From: Pelagimonas phthalicica
GTDB taxonomy: Bacteria > Pseudomonadota > Alphaproteobacteria > Rhodobacterales > Rhodobacteraceae
DNA length: 64,000 bases
Direction of reading: 5' to 3'
NCBI RefSeq assembly: GCF_004364805.1
Contig: NZ_SOAP01000001.1
Span: 930,001-994,000, forward strand
The notes under the pieces are model-generated. The model did no database searches, was not told where the DNA came from, and saw nothing but the letters and a program-made list of their open reading frames with translations. Within the stretch, counting starts at the first letter, position 1. Each line of letters opens with the position of its first letter. A program made the translations under genes and the position numbers. This document shows, piece by piece, positions 52,412-59,156 of this stretch.

Positions 52412-53364
52412 AGCGCTTTCTCCGGCGGATGAACCCCCGCCGCATCAAAAAGCAACGGCGTGTCCCGGTCTTCGGCCAGAAGCAGCGGGCCGTCAAGGTC
52501 TGTCACCATAACCCCCTGCGCCAGCAGCGTCGCCGGAGCCATGGCAAGGCTCGACCCAACCATGCAGCCCACCATAATGTCATACCCTTCAGCCAGGGCC
52601 GCCTTGCGCAACTCCAGCGCCTCGGTCAGCCCACCGGTCTTGTCGAGCTTGATATTTACCACATCATATTTGCCCTTGAGCTTGGGCAGGCTGGCGCGGT
52701 CATGACAGCTTTCATCGGCGCAAACCGGCACCGGACGGTCCATCCCGATCAGCGCGTCATCCTCACCGGCAGGCAAAGGCTGCTCAACCAAGGCGACGCC
52801 CAACCGCACCAGATGCGGGGCCAATTCGGTATAAACCTCGGCACTCCAGCCCTCATTGGCATCGACGATGATCTTGGCCTCTGGCGCGCCGCGACGCACC
52901 GCCTCAAGACGCGGCATGTCATCCGGTGTGCCCAGCTTGATTTTCAACAAAGGACGATGGGCATTGTCGCGCGCGGCCTGTTCCATATTCTCTGGCGTGT
53001 CCAAAGACAGGGTATAAGCGGTGACTTCAGGGCCCGGCTTTTCAACCCCGATCAGGTCCCAAATCCGCTTTCCGGCCTGCTTCGCCTCCAAATCCCAAAG
53101 CGCACAATCTACAGCATTCCGCGCAGCCCCGGCTGGCAACAGCTCTTGCAGGGCAACACGCGTCACATCCTCCGGCAGGCCTTCGATCTCGGCTGTCACA
53201 CTGTCCAATGTCTCATCATAGCGCGCATAGGGCACACATTCGCCATACCCCGTCACCCCATCCCGGGTCACCGCAACGGTCAAAACCTTGGCTTCGGTGC
53301 GCGAGCCACGCGAAATGGTAAAAGCTTGCGCCAGTTTGAAAACATCACGCGTGACAGTGATCAT
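52402..53364 (-). CDS. dgcA: Dipeptide epimerase / N-acetyl-D-glutamate racemase
   Basis: Enolase-superfamily enzyme of 320 residues. Active-site residues are all present: Lys141 and Lys143 (LLKIKLG), metal ligands Asp168 (IIVDANEGW), Glu194 (LVEQPLP) and Asp217 (CADESCHD), and the opposite-face Lys239 (VNIKLDKTGG). Such proteins are annotated L-Ala-D/L-Glu epimerases; next to dgcN they act as DgcA, interconverting N-acetyl-D- and N-acetyl-L-glutamate. This is not the diguanylate cyclase of the same name. The ATG at 53364 is chosen because the longer frame runs into repeat copy S. Confidence 0.85.
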   Translation of the reverse strand: MITVTRDVFKLAQAFTISRGSRTEAKVLTVAVTRDGVTGYGECVPYARYDETLDSVTAEIEGLPEDVTRVALQELLPAGAARNAVDCALWDLEAKQAGKRIWDLIGVEKPGPEVTAYTLSLDTPENMEQAARDNAHRPLLKIKLGTPDDMPRLEAVRRGAPEAKIIVDANEGWSAEVYTELAPHLVRLGVALVEQPLPAGEDDALIGMDRPVPVCADESCHDRASLPKLKGKYDVVNIKLDKTGGLTEALELRKAALAEGYDIMVGCMVGSSLAMAPATLLAQGVMVTDLDGPLLLAEDRDTPLLFDAAGVHPPEKALWG

Positions 53365-53392
53365 AAAACTATCCTTCAAAGTCAAAGAGCCC

Positions 53393-53444
53393 TGCGGGAG
53401 GGCGGGTGGGGCGATGTGCTTTGCACGAGCGTCACCCACCCTCC
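53393..53444 (+). repeat. Dispersed stem-loop repeat, family 2, copy S
   Basis: TGCGGGAGGGCGGGTGGGGCG, centre stem GTGC-ttt-GCAC (53416-53426), right flank GCGTCACCCACCCTCC pairing back to the left flank. It lies between dgcN and dgcA (both leftward), nine bases from the dgcN stop, where it could tune the ratio of the two proteins. Confidence 0.7.
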
Positions 53445-53453
53445 AATGCAGGT

Positions 53454-54455
53454 TTAGATCGCGTCCAACGCATCCACAAGTCGGCCCGCACCATGGCGGT
53501 ACGGATCAACGGCAGGCAGACCCATGCGATCCTCGACCTCTTTCAAATAGGCCACCGCATCCTCTTCGCTCAGATGCTGGGTGTTGACCGAAATCCCAAC
53601 AACCTCACAGGCCGGGTTGGATTTGCGCGCCAATGGCAGGGCCGTATCGCGCAGCTCTTCCAGCGATGGCAGGCTGAAACCGGGCAGGCCACGCATATGA
53701 TCGCGGGTCGGCTCGTGGCACAGGATCAGCGCATCAGGCTGACCACCATGCACCAGCGCCATGGTCACACCGGAATAGGACACATGAAACAGAGAGCCCT
53801 GGCCTTCGATCAGATCCCAGTGATCGTCGTCATTGTCCGGGGTCAGATATTCAATTGACCCGGCCATGAAATCCGCGATGACCGCGTCCAGCGGCACGCC
53901 ATGCCCAGTGATCAAGATCCCAGTCTGACCGGTGGCGCGGAAGGTCGACTTCATGCCGCGCTTTTGCATTTCTGCATCCATCGCCATCGCGGTATACATT
54001 TTGCCGACTGAACAATCGGTACCAACGGCCAGGCAACGCTTGCCCTTGCGTTTCACACCATTTGCAATCGGATAGCCAACGGTTGGAACGCGCACATCAT
54101 GCAATGTGCCACCATGGGTTTGCGCGGCGGCAACCAGATCGCCCTCATCACGCAGCAGGTTATGCAGGCCAGAGGCAAGGTCATAGCCCATCTCAAGGGC
54201 TTGAATCAGAACCTCTTTCCAGGCGGCCGAGATCACACCACCGCGGTTGGCAACACCAATGACCAAAGTTTTGGCACCCGCAGATTTGGCTTCGGCCAAG
54301 GTCATGTCGGTCAGCCCCAGATCGGCCCCGCAACCGGGCAGACGAATCTGGCCAACGGCATTTTCCGGGCGCCAATCGCGAATACCGATCGCAACCTTGG
54401 CGGCCAACATGTCCGGCGCATCGCCGAGGAACAAGAGATATGGTGTTTCAATCAT
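53454..54455 (-). CDS. dgcN: D-glutamate N-acetyltransferase DgcN (DUF1611)
   Basis: Protein of 333 residues of the DUF1611 family. A Rossmann-like N-terminal half (YLLFLGDAPDMLAAKVAIGIRDWRPE near 6-31; LVIGVANRGGVISAAW near 64-79) precedes a P-loop-like segment VGTDCSVGKMYTA near 144-156 and ISVNTQHLSEEDAVAYL near the C-terminus. Members paired with DgcA convert D-glutamate to N-acetyl-D-glutamate in marine bacteria; the assignment here rests on that pairing. AGGGGAA precedes the ATG. It is divergent from mcl1. Confidence 0.85.
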   Translation of the reverse strand: MIETPYLLFLGDAPDMLAAKVAIGIRDWRPENAVGQIRLPGCGADLGLTDMTLAEAKSAGAKTLVIGVANRGGVISAAWKEVLIQALEMGYDLASGLHNLLRDEGDLVAAAQTHGGTLHDVRVPTVGYPIANGVKRKGKRCLAVGTDCSVGKMYTAMAMDAEMQKRGMKSTFRATGQTGILITGHGVPLDAVIADFMAGSIEYLTPDNDDDHWDLIEGQGSLFHVSYSGVTMALVHGGQPDALILCHEPTRDHMRGLPGFSLPSLEELRDTALPLARKSNPACEVVGISVNTQHLSEEDAVAYLKEVEDRMGLPAVDPYRHGAGRLVDALDAI

Positions 54456-54528
54456 AGCGTTTCCCCTAAATCGCAGCATGAGGAGCTTGGCCTGCAGTTT
54501 CCGGGAAATCCTCTCTAGTTAATCTGCA

Positions 54529-54644
54529 TTTTGCAAAATTTTCGAAATTTGTTCGTTAAATTGGTTATTATCAACAAGATTCTCCCACCGCTGCAGCGCA
54601 GAAGGTCGTGAGGCTCTCTTTTTGCTTGCGCAGCATTGCGCAAT
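54529..54644. promoter_or_regulatory. TTGC/GCAA palindromes in the dgcN-mcl1 intergenic region
   Basis: The 243-base divergent region is AT-rich and holds TTTTGCAAAA (54529-54538), then TTTCGAAA two bases later (54540-54547), and ATTGCGCAAT (54635-54644). TTTGCAAA is the half-site described for short-chain acyl-CoA regulators of the PccR/RamB type in Rhodobacter, so control of mcl1 by such a regulator is a reasonable inference. Confidence 0.4.
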
Positions 54645-54698
54645 TTAATAACCCTCACAGGCAAGAAATAGAAATTTCCTTGCCGAAAGGATTCCAGC

Positions 54699-55658
54699 AT
54701 GAGCTTCCGCATTCAGCCCGCCGCCCCGGCCCGTCCGAACCGCTGCCAACTTTTTGGCCCGGGTTCCAACACCAAACTGTTCCCCAAAATGGCCGCGTCG
54801 GCTGCGGATGTCATCAACCTTGACCTCGAAGATTCCGTCGCCCCTTCCGACAAAGATGCCGCGCGCGCCAATGTGATCGAGGCGCTGAACACAGTTGATT
54901 GGGGCAATAAATACATGTCCGTGCGCATCAACGGGCTGGACACCCCCTATTGGTATCGCGATGTGGTCGATGTTCTGGAGCAAGCGGGCGACCGTCTCGA
55001 CCAGATCATGATCCCAAAAGTTGGTTGTGCTGCAGATGTCTACGCGGTTGACGCGCTGGTCACCGCCATTGAGGCCGCCAAAGGCCGTAGCAAGCCGATC
55101 AGCTTTGAGGTGATCATCGAATCCGCCGCGGGTATCGCCCATGTCGAAGAGATCGCCGCCTCCTCTCCGCGCCTACAGGCCATGAGCCTTGGGGCCGCTG
55201 ACTTTGCCGCCAGCATGGGAATGCAGACCACTGGTATTGGTGGCACGCAAGAAAACTACTACATGTTGCGTGAGGGCGAAAAGCATTGGTCCGATCCTTG
55301 GCATTGGGCGCAAGCCGCCATCGTCGCTGCCTGCCGCACCCATGGTGTGCTGCCGGTTGACGGCCCGTTCGGTGATTTCAGCGATGATGAGGGCTATATC
55401 GCCCAGGCGAAACGCTCGGCCACGCTGGGTATGGTCGGCAAATGGGCCATCCACCCCAAACAAATTGCGCTGGCAAATCAGGTCTTTACCCCATCCGAAG
55501 AGGCTGTCACCGAAGCCCGCGAAATCCTCGCCGCGATGGAGCAGGCCAAGGCCAATGGCGAAGGCGCAACCGTTTACAAAGGCCGTCTGGTCGACATCGC
55601 CTCAATCAAACAGGCCGAGGTGATCGTGGCGCAGGCCGAGCTGATCGCGGCCTCCTAA
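54699..55658 (+). CDS. mcl1: L-malyl-CoA/beta-methylmalyl-CoA lyase
   Basis: CitE-like lyase of 319 residues that cleaves malyl-CoA to glyoxylate and acetyl-CoA and beta-methylmalyl-CoA to glyoxylate and propionyl-CoA in the ethylmalonyl-CoA pathway. Motifs: VINLDLEDSVAPSDKDAAR near 38-56, FEVIIESAAGIAHVEEI with the metal-binding Glu near 140, SLGAADFAASMGMQTTGIGG near 163-182 with Asp, and MVGKWAIHPKQIALAN near 245. Length and the GEKHWSDPWHWAQ insert match the Rhodobacter Mcl1 type. AAAGGA precedes the ATG. Confidence 0.92.
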   Translation: MSFRIQPAAPARPNRCQLFGPGSNTKLFPKMAASAADVINLDLEDSVAPSDKDAARANVIEALNTVDWGNKYMSVRINGLDTPYWYRDVVDVLEQAGDRLDQIMIPKVGCAADVYAVDALVTAIEAAKGRSKPISFEVIIESAAGIAHVEEIAASSPRLQAMSLGAADFAASMGMQTTGIGGTQENYYMLREGEKHWSDPWHWAQAAIVAACRTHGVLPVDGPFGDFSDDEGYIAQAKRSATLGMVGKWAIHPKQIALANQVFTPSEEAVTEAREILAAMEQAKANGEGATVYKGRLVDIASIKQAEVIVAQAELIAAS

Positions 55659-55697
55659 GCAGCGCTGCGTTCGCCCAAAATAAATTCCGACAACAGC

Positions 55698-55734
55698 CAA
55701 TATGTCCGATTCTATCTTTGAATCGGACATATTG
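55698..55734. terminator. 15-bp hairpin between mcl1 and the HD-Pnk gene
   Basis: A perfect stem CAATATGTCCGATTC / GAATCGGACATATTG with a seven-base loop, 40 bases after the mcl1 stop and 14 before the convergent HD-Pnk stop. Suited to terminate both genes, though without a T-run. Confidence 0.65.
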
Positions 55735-55747
55735 CCTTCATGCGATA

Positions 55748-56908
55748 TCACCCCGTCTCTGAGGTTTTGGGGACGACAAATGTCACCTGATGGGCCTCTC
55801 GCAGGTCGGGTGGCTCCAGCTTGCGAAGAAGCGCGTGAATGACGGTTTCCGGCACCGCCTCCTTGCGTTGGCGGTTTTGCATAAACACCTCTTGCCAGTC
55901 CGGCTCGATATAGACAATCCGCGTCCGCGCCCCATAGCTGTGAAAAAGGTTGAGCAGCCGCGCCCGCTGTTGCCGTGTGACATTGGTGGCATTCCAGACA
56001 AATCCCTGCCCCTTGCGTAGGAACACCCGAGCGCGCGCCATCCCTTCCTGCGCAACGGGCCCTTGATTTGCGGTTGCAGGCACGCCCATCTCGCCCCGAA
56101 TCTCATCAAGGCTGATCATTGGCAGGTCAGGCAGGTTCCGCGCGATCCATGTGTCTTTGCCCGCGCCGGGCAAACCGGACATCAAAACAACATCGCTGCC
56201 GAATTGCTCATGCGGCGTATAGGTCGGGTCGCGCCCCTCACGGTTCAGGTATTCGATCCGTGCCCCATCCGAGGCGAAGTCAAAGGGTTGATCGGCACAG
56301 CCCAACTCCTCAAACTGGGCCAGGCTGAGCGCGGTATTGTCCAGTATCGCGGCTTGATCCGCGCAGATCCGCCCCAAAGCATCCGCCTGCGCGTGAAGAC
56401 ACAAAAGATCCGCGCGACACGTTAGCGAGGTTTCGATGGCCAAGCGTGGCGGATCAGGGCGGTCGAGCAACCAAAAGGGCAGTTGATGTGACCGGATCAA
56501 GGCGCAAAGCTCTTCTCGCCACTGAAACGGCACCCGCGCCCGGCCCAGAAGTTGACGCGCAATCGCAGCCCCGACACGGGAATGACCGCGCGAGGTGATG
56601 CGCCCGGCCTCGTGCCGGGTGGTGGCGGGCTTGCCGATATCATGCAGCATGGCCGTCCAGAACAAGAGCGCCCGACGCCCCGGGTTGAGGGTTTGCCAAC
56701 CCGGCAGGGTCAGCAATGCCTCGACCACCATACGCGTGTGGGTGCCGACATCACCCTCGCCATGATGCATCGGGTCCTGAGGGCAGGTATCCAACACGTC
56801 CAGCTCGGGCCAAAGCCCCCATAGCGCGGCCCAATTCGGCGATTGGCCGACTGGTGGGACAAGATCCAGAAGCTGCTGAAAGGAATGTGAAGAGTTAAGT
56901 CTCATCAT
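55748..56908 (-). CDS. HD-Pnk: HD phosphoesterase fused to polynucleotide 5'-kinase
   Basis: Predicted bifunctional RNA/DNA end-healing enzyme of 386 residues. The N-terminal HD domain (about 45-190) has His57 in GTHTRM, the His-Asp pair 89-90 in AMLHDIGKPATT and His109 in SRGHSRVG, as expected of a 2',3'-phosphoesterase. The C-terminal P-loop kinase (about 235-386) shows MSGLPGAGKDTW near 243-254, general-base Asp268 in ISLDEIRGEMG, and FVWNATNVTRQQRARLL. This order matches HD-Pnk described from Runella. The start (ATGATG after AAAGGAG) lies 11-14 bases inside the RNA ligase gene, so the two are co-translated. Confidence 0.85.
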   Translation of the reverse strand: MMRLNSSHSFQQLLDLVPPVGQSPNWAALWGLWPELDVLDTCPQDPMHHGEGDVGTHTRMVVEALLTLPGWQTLNPGRRALLFWTAMLHDIGKPATTRHEAGRITSRGHSRVGAAIARQLLGRARVPFQWREELCALIRSHQLPFWLLDRPDPPRLAIETSLTCRADLLCLHAQADALGRICADQAAILDNTALSLAQFEELGCADQPFDFASDGARIEYLNREGRDPTYTPHEQFGSDVVLMSGLPGAGKDTWIARNLPDLPMISLDEIRGEMGVPATANQGPVAQEGMARARVFLRKGQGFVWNATNVTRQQRARLLNLFHSYGARTRIVYIEPDWQEVFMQNRQRKEAVPETVIHALLRKLEPPDLREAHQVTFVVPKTSETG

Positions 56909-57710
56909 AGGCTCCTTTCCCGCCAAGGGTCTGCGCCAGAATATCCACACCGGGGGCAAGCGCATTGGGCAAGATCGGGCGCGATTGCCAATGGCCATCA
57001 GAGGCGGTGATGGTTTGGCGAAACCCGTCGCGCACAAATTTGTAGCGCGCCACCACCTGGTCGCCCTCTTCCTGTTTGACGTAAAGCCCTTCGGCCAGAT
57101 CGCTGTCTTCTGTCTGTTTGGCGACCAGATCGGGGCGGCTGTGGCTGGCCTCGGCGGCACGCATCAGCGCCGCGCGCCACTGCGGTGATTTATAGAGGCT
57201 GGTATTGATCAGACCCTGGAGATCGGCAGGTTTGGCCAATGGGCCATTGTGCAAGATCGGGACCGGCATGACAGGCAACCCTGCCAGCACAGCCCGCCGG
57301 GCATTGCTGGACAGGAACACGCGCTTTTCGCGATCAAAGAGATCGAATTCGAGAAAGTAATGCGGCAGGGTGTCGTAAAAGCAGGTGTGCTTGGCATACA
57401 TCCATTCGCCATACATGACGTAACGCGCGCCCAAGGCCTGAAACAAACGGGTTTGATGGGTCGACGCCCAGGTTTTGAACAGGGCAAAATGGCGTTCGCG
57501 CCCGCCGCCGGTCAGGTAATGGCCCCGGCTTTGCAGCAAAAGCTGGCCGGACGGGTCAAAAGACACAGCCGCATTGGCACCGTCGAGCTTTTCCTCAACG
57601 ATGAGCGGCATGCCCGAGAGGGCGGCCAGTGGCAGATGATCAGGCATATCGCCTGTTTGCAGGCACGAACCAGAGAGATGGCGCGTGCGCGGGAATTTCA
57701 ACAGTTTCAT
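56895..57710 (-). CDS. ATP-dependent RNA ligase family protein
   Basis: Nucleotidyltransferase-fold ligase of 271 residues. Motif I is VEEKLDGANAAVSF with the adenylated Lys41; motif III/IIIa lies in YGEWMYAKHTCFYDTLPHYFLEFDLFD near 117-143; motif IV is EGLYVKQEE near 222, and motif V is ARYKFVR near 236. There is no DNA-ligase OB or zinc domain, so RNA sealing is likely. It starts with KFPRTRHLSGS, typical of this ligase group. The upstream frame to 57776 begins at TTG without a ribosome-binding site. Together with HD-Pnk it forms a complete heal-and-seal pair. Confidence 0.85.
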   Translation of the reverse strand: MKLLKFPRTRHLSGSCLQTGDMPDHLPLAALSGMPLIVEEKLDGANAAVSFDPSGQLLLQSRGHYLTGGGRERHFALFKTWASTHQTRLFQALGARYVMYGEWMYAKHTCFYDTLPHYFLEFDLFDREKRVFLSSNARRAVLAGLPVMPVPILHNGPLAKPADLQGLINTSLYKSPQWRAALMRAAEASHSRPDLVAKQTEDSDLAEGLYVKQEEGDQVVARYKFVRDGFRQTITASDGHWQSRPILPNALAPGVDILAQTLGGKGAYDET

Positions 57711-57731
57711 GAGAGGTCTCAGCACGAATAA

Positions 57732-57856
57732 AGGACAAATCTTGATGAGGTGAGGCACAGCAAAACCGGTCACCAAGGCACGGGGCCCGGCGGGAGGGGA
57801 TCAAACAGAAGCTGAAAGAGATCCGAACCGGTTTTTCATCAAGATTACATTGTCCT
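57732..57856 (-). ncRNA. Structured 5' leader of the RNA-repair operon
   Basis: Candidate cis-acting RNA. Three complementary segments nest: AGGACA (57732-57737 with 57851-57856), an 11-bp helix (57738-57748 with 57836-57846) and a 9-bp helix AAAACCGGT (57762-57770 with 57827-57835). A 4-base bulge interrupts one side and a 13-base bulge the other, around a 56-base loop that can form a further small stem. All 26 pairs are Watson-Crick. It ends 21 bases before the ligase ATG. Function unknown; regulation by, or mimicry of, repair substrates is speculative. Confidence 0.5.
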
Positions 57857-57919
57857 GCCATGGGCTGAGGGTTGATTTGCGCCCGTAATTAGCAGGGATT
57901 GGCGCATGTGGATAGGGGG

Positions 57920-57985
57920 TTTGGGGCGCTGCCCCGTCCTGAGCGGGCTCAGGACTCCCCGGGATATTTTTGGCCCAAAGAAACC
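57920..57985 (+). repeat. Dispersed stem-loop repeat, family 1, copy B
   Basis: Palindrome GGGGCGCTGCCCC (57923-57935), middle stem GTCCTGAGC-gg-GCTCAGGAC (57936-57955), constant tail CCCCGGGATATTT and GGCCCAAAGAAACC. Outside the middle stem it is nearly identical to copy A, 57 kb away in this window. It separates the Lrp gene stop (five bases away) from the RNA-repair leader. Confidence 0.75.
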
Positions 57986-57989
57986 TTGG

Positions 57990-58442
57990 CTAGGCGCGTT
58001 CGTCCTTGGGCGAGCCCATGACCACGTAGGAGGTGATGGAGTTCACCTGTGGCAGGGTGCCGAGCACTTCGTTGTGGAAATGCTTGTAACTGGATAGGTC
58101 AGCGACCTCGACGCGCAGCAGATATTCCACGACGCCGGTGATATTGTGGCATTCTCGCACTTCGGGGGCAGCCTCCATCGCGCGTTCAAAGGCGCGCTGC
58201 GCTTCTTTGGTGTGCAGGTTCAAGCCGACAGTGACATAGGCCAGAAAGCCGATGCCGGTCTTGACGGGGTCCAGCACGGCGCGATACCCGGTGATCACCC
58301 CGCGTTTTTCCAAAGCGGCCACGCGGCGCAGGCAGGCGGAGGGGGACAGGCCGACGCGATCCGCCAAAGCAAGGTTGCTTTGCCGTCCATCCGCCGAGAG
58401 TTCGTGCAATATCTTGCGGTCAATTTCATCCAGATCTGACAT
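57990..58442 (-). CDS. Lrp/AsnC family transcriptional regulator
   Basis: Regulator of 150 residues with an N-terminal winged helix (about 1-60; DRKILHELSADGRQSNLALADRVGLSPSACLRRVAALEKRGVI) and a C-terminal RAM ligand-binding domain (about 65-145; VTVGLNLHTKEAQRAFERAMEAAPEVRECHNITG). It is divergent from lysE with a 72-base gap that contains two TTGC/GCAA palindromes, so it most likely regulates lysE and itself in response to an amino acid. Confidence 0.92.
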   Translation of the reverse strand: MSDLDEIDRKILHELSADGRQSNLALADRVGLSPSACLRRVAALEKRGVITGYRAVLDPVKTGIGFLAYVTVGLNLHTKEAQRAFERAMEAAPEVRECHNITGVVEYLLRVEVADLSSYKHFHNEVLGTLPQVNSITSYVVMGSPKDERA

Positions 58443-58444
58443 AA

Positions 58445-58481
58445 GTTGCAAATCTAGACCGCAGATGACGCAATTTGCAAC
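58445..58481. promoter_or_regulatory. Probable Lrp operator, distal inverted repeat
   Basis: A nine-bp inverted repeat GTTGCAAAT / ATTTGCAAC with a 19-base spacer (58445-58453 and 58473-58481) begins directly upstream of the lrp start. TTGCAA-type dyads are common Lrp/AsnC sites. Confidence 0.6.
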
Positions 58482-58498
58482 CTATAGCCCCGTCATGC

Positions 58499-58513
58499 GC
58501 GCAATTATTGCGC
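58499..58513. promoter_or_regulatory. Probable Lrp operator overlapping the lysE start region
   Basis: A perfect palindrome GCGCAAT-t-ATTGCGC ends one base before the lysE ATG. A 15-bp site with a single central base is the classic size of an Lrp half-dimer box. Occupancy would also block ribosome or polymerase access at lysE, whose ATG has no ribosome-binding site of its own. Confidence 0.65.
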
Positions 58514-58514
58514 C

Positions 58515-59111
58515 ATGACTTATGAAATCCTCCTGGCGCTTGCGCTCTTTGCCTTTTCCACTGTGTTTACCCCGGGCCCCAATAACCTGATGCTGATGAG
58601 CTCGGGCGCGAATTTTGGGCTGCGCCGGTCCATCCCGCATATGACCGGGGTCGCCTATGGTTTTCCGTTTATGATCATCCTGGTGGGTCTGGGTGCGATG
58701 CAATTGTTTGACGCCTGGCCGCCGAGCTATCTGGTGCTCAAGATTCTTTCGGTCGCTTATATCCTGTGGCTGGCCTGGAAGATCGCCCATTCTGCGCCCC
58801 CAGCGGATGCGCCAAGTGATGCCAAGCCCTTGAGCTTCTTGCAGGCCGCCGGGTTTCAATGGCTCAACCCCAAGGCGTGGTCCATGGCGCTGGGGGCGAT
58901 CACTCTATATGCCACCAGCCGGGATTTGAGCGCTGTGCTGTGGGTGGCCGGGACCTATGCGGTGATCGGCACCGGATCGGCGACGACCTGGACGGTGCTG
59001 GGCACTGGCGTGCGCAAGCTGTTGGCGCGCCCTGAACGGTTGCGGATGTTCAACTGGACCATGGCGGTGTTACTTGTGGCGTCGATGATGCCGGTGCTGC
59101 TGGGTGGGTGA
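58515..59111 (+). CDS. LysE family amino acid exporter
   Basis: Inner-membrane exporter of 198 residues with about six hydrophobic segments. LysE landmarks are FTPGPNNLMLMSSGANFGLRRSIPHMTGVAYGF near 16-48 and AGFQWLNPKAWSMALGAI near 112-129 (NPK motif). Substrate probably one or more amino acids. The 5' region is unusual: a palindrome ends at the start codon and no Shine-Dalgarno is visible, suggesting a leaderless or very short-leader transcript. Confidence 0.92.
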   Translation: MTYEILLALALFAFSTVFTPGPNNLMLMSSGANFGLRRSIPHMTGVAYGFPFMIILVGLGAMQLFDAWPPSYLVLKILSVAYILWLAWKIAHSAPPADAPSDAKPLSFLQAAGFQWLNPKAWSMALGAITLYATSRDLSAVLWVAGTYAVIGTGSATTWTVLGTGVRKLLARPERLRMFNWTMAVLLVASMMPVLLGG

Positions 59112-59150
59112 ACCGCCCGACCAGCTAAAATCAGCATGAGGCCGGGCGGT
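59112..59150. terminator. Hairpin between lysE and the AraC gene
   Basis: A ten-bp stem ACCGCCCGAC / GCCGGGCGGT (one mismatch) with a 19-base loop directly after the lysE stop and before the convergent AraC-family stop. Confidence 0.5.
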
Positions 59151-59156
59151 CAGGAC

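Noticed and set aside
52402-53364. Interpretation of DgcA as a diguanylate cyclase
   Set aside because: No GGDEF motif; the protein carries the enolase-superfamily catalytic Lys and metal ligands.
55748-56908. HD-GYP cyclic-di-GMP phosphodiesterase or plain metal-dependent phosphohydrolase
   Set aside because: No GYP motif, and a C-terminal polynucleotide-kinase P-loop domain follows, matching HD-Pnk.
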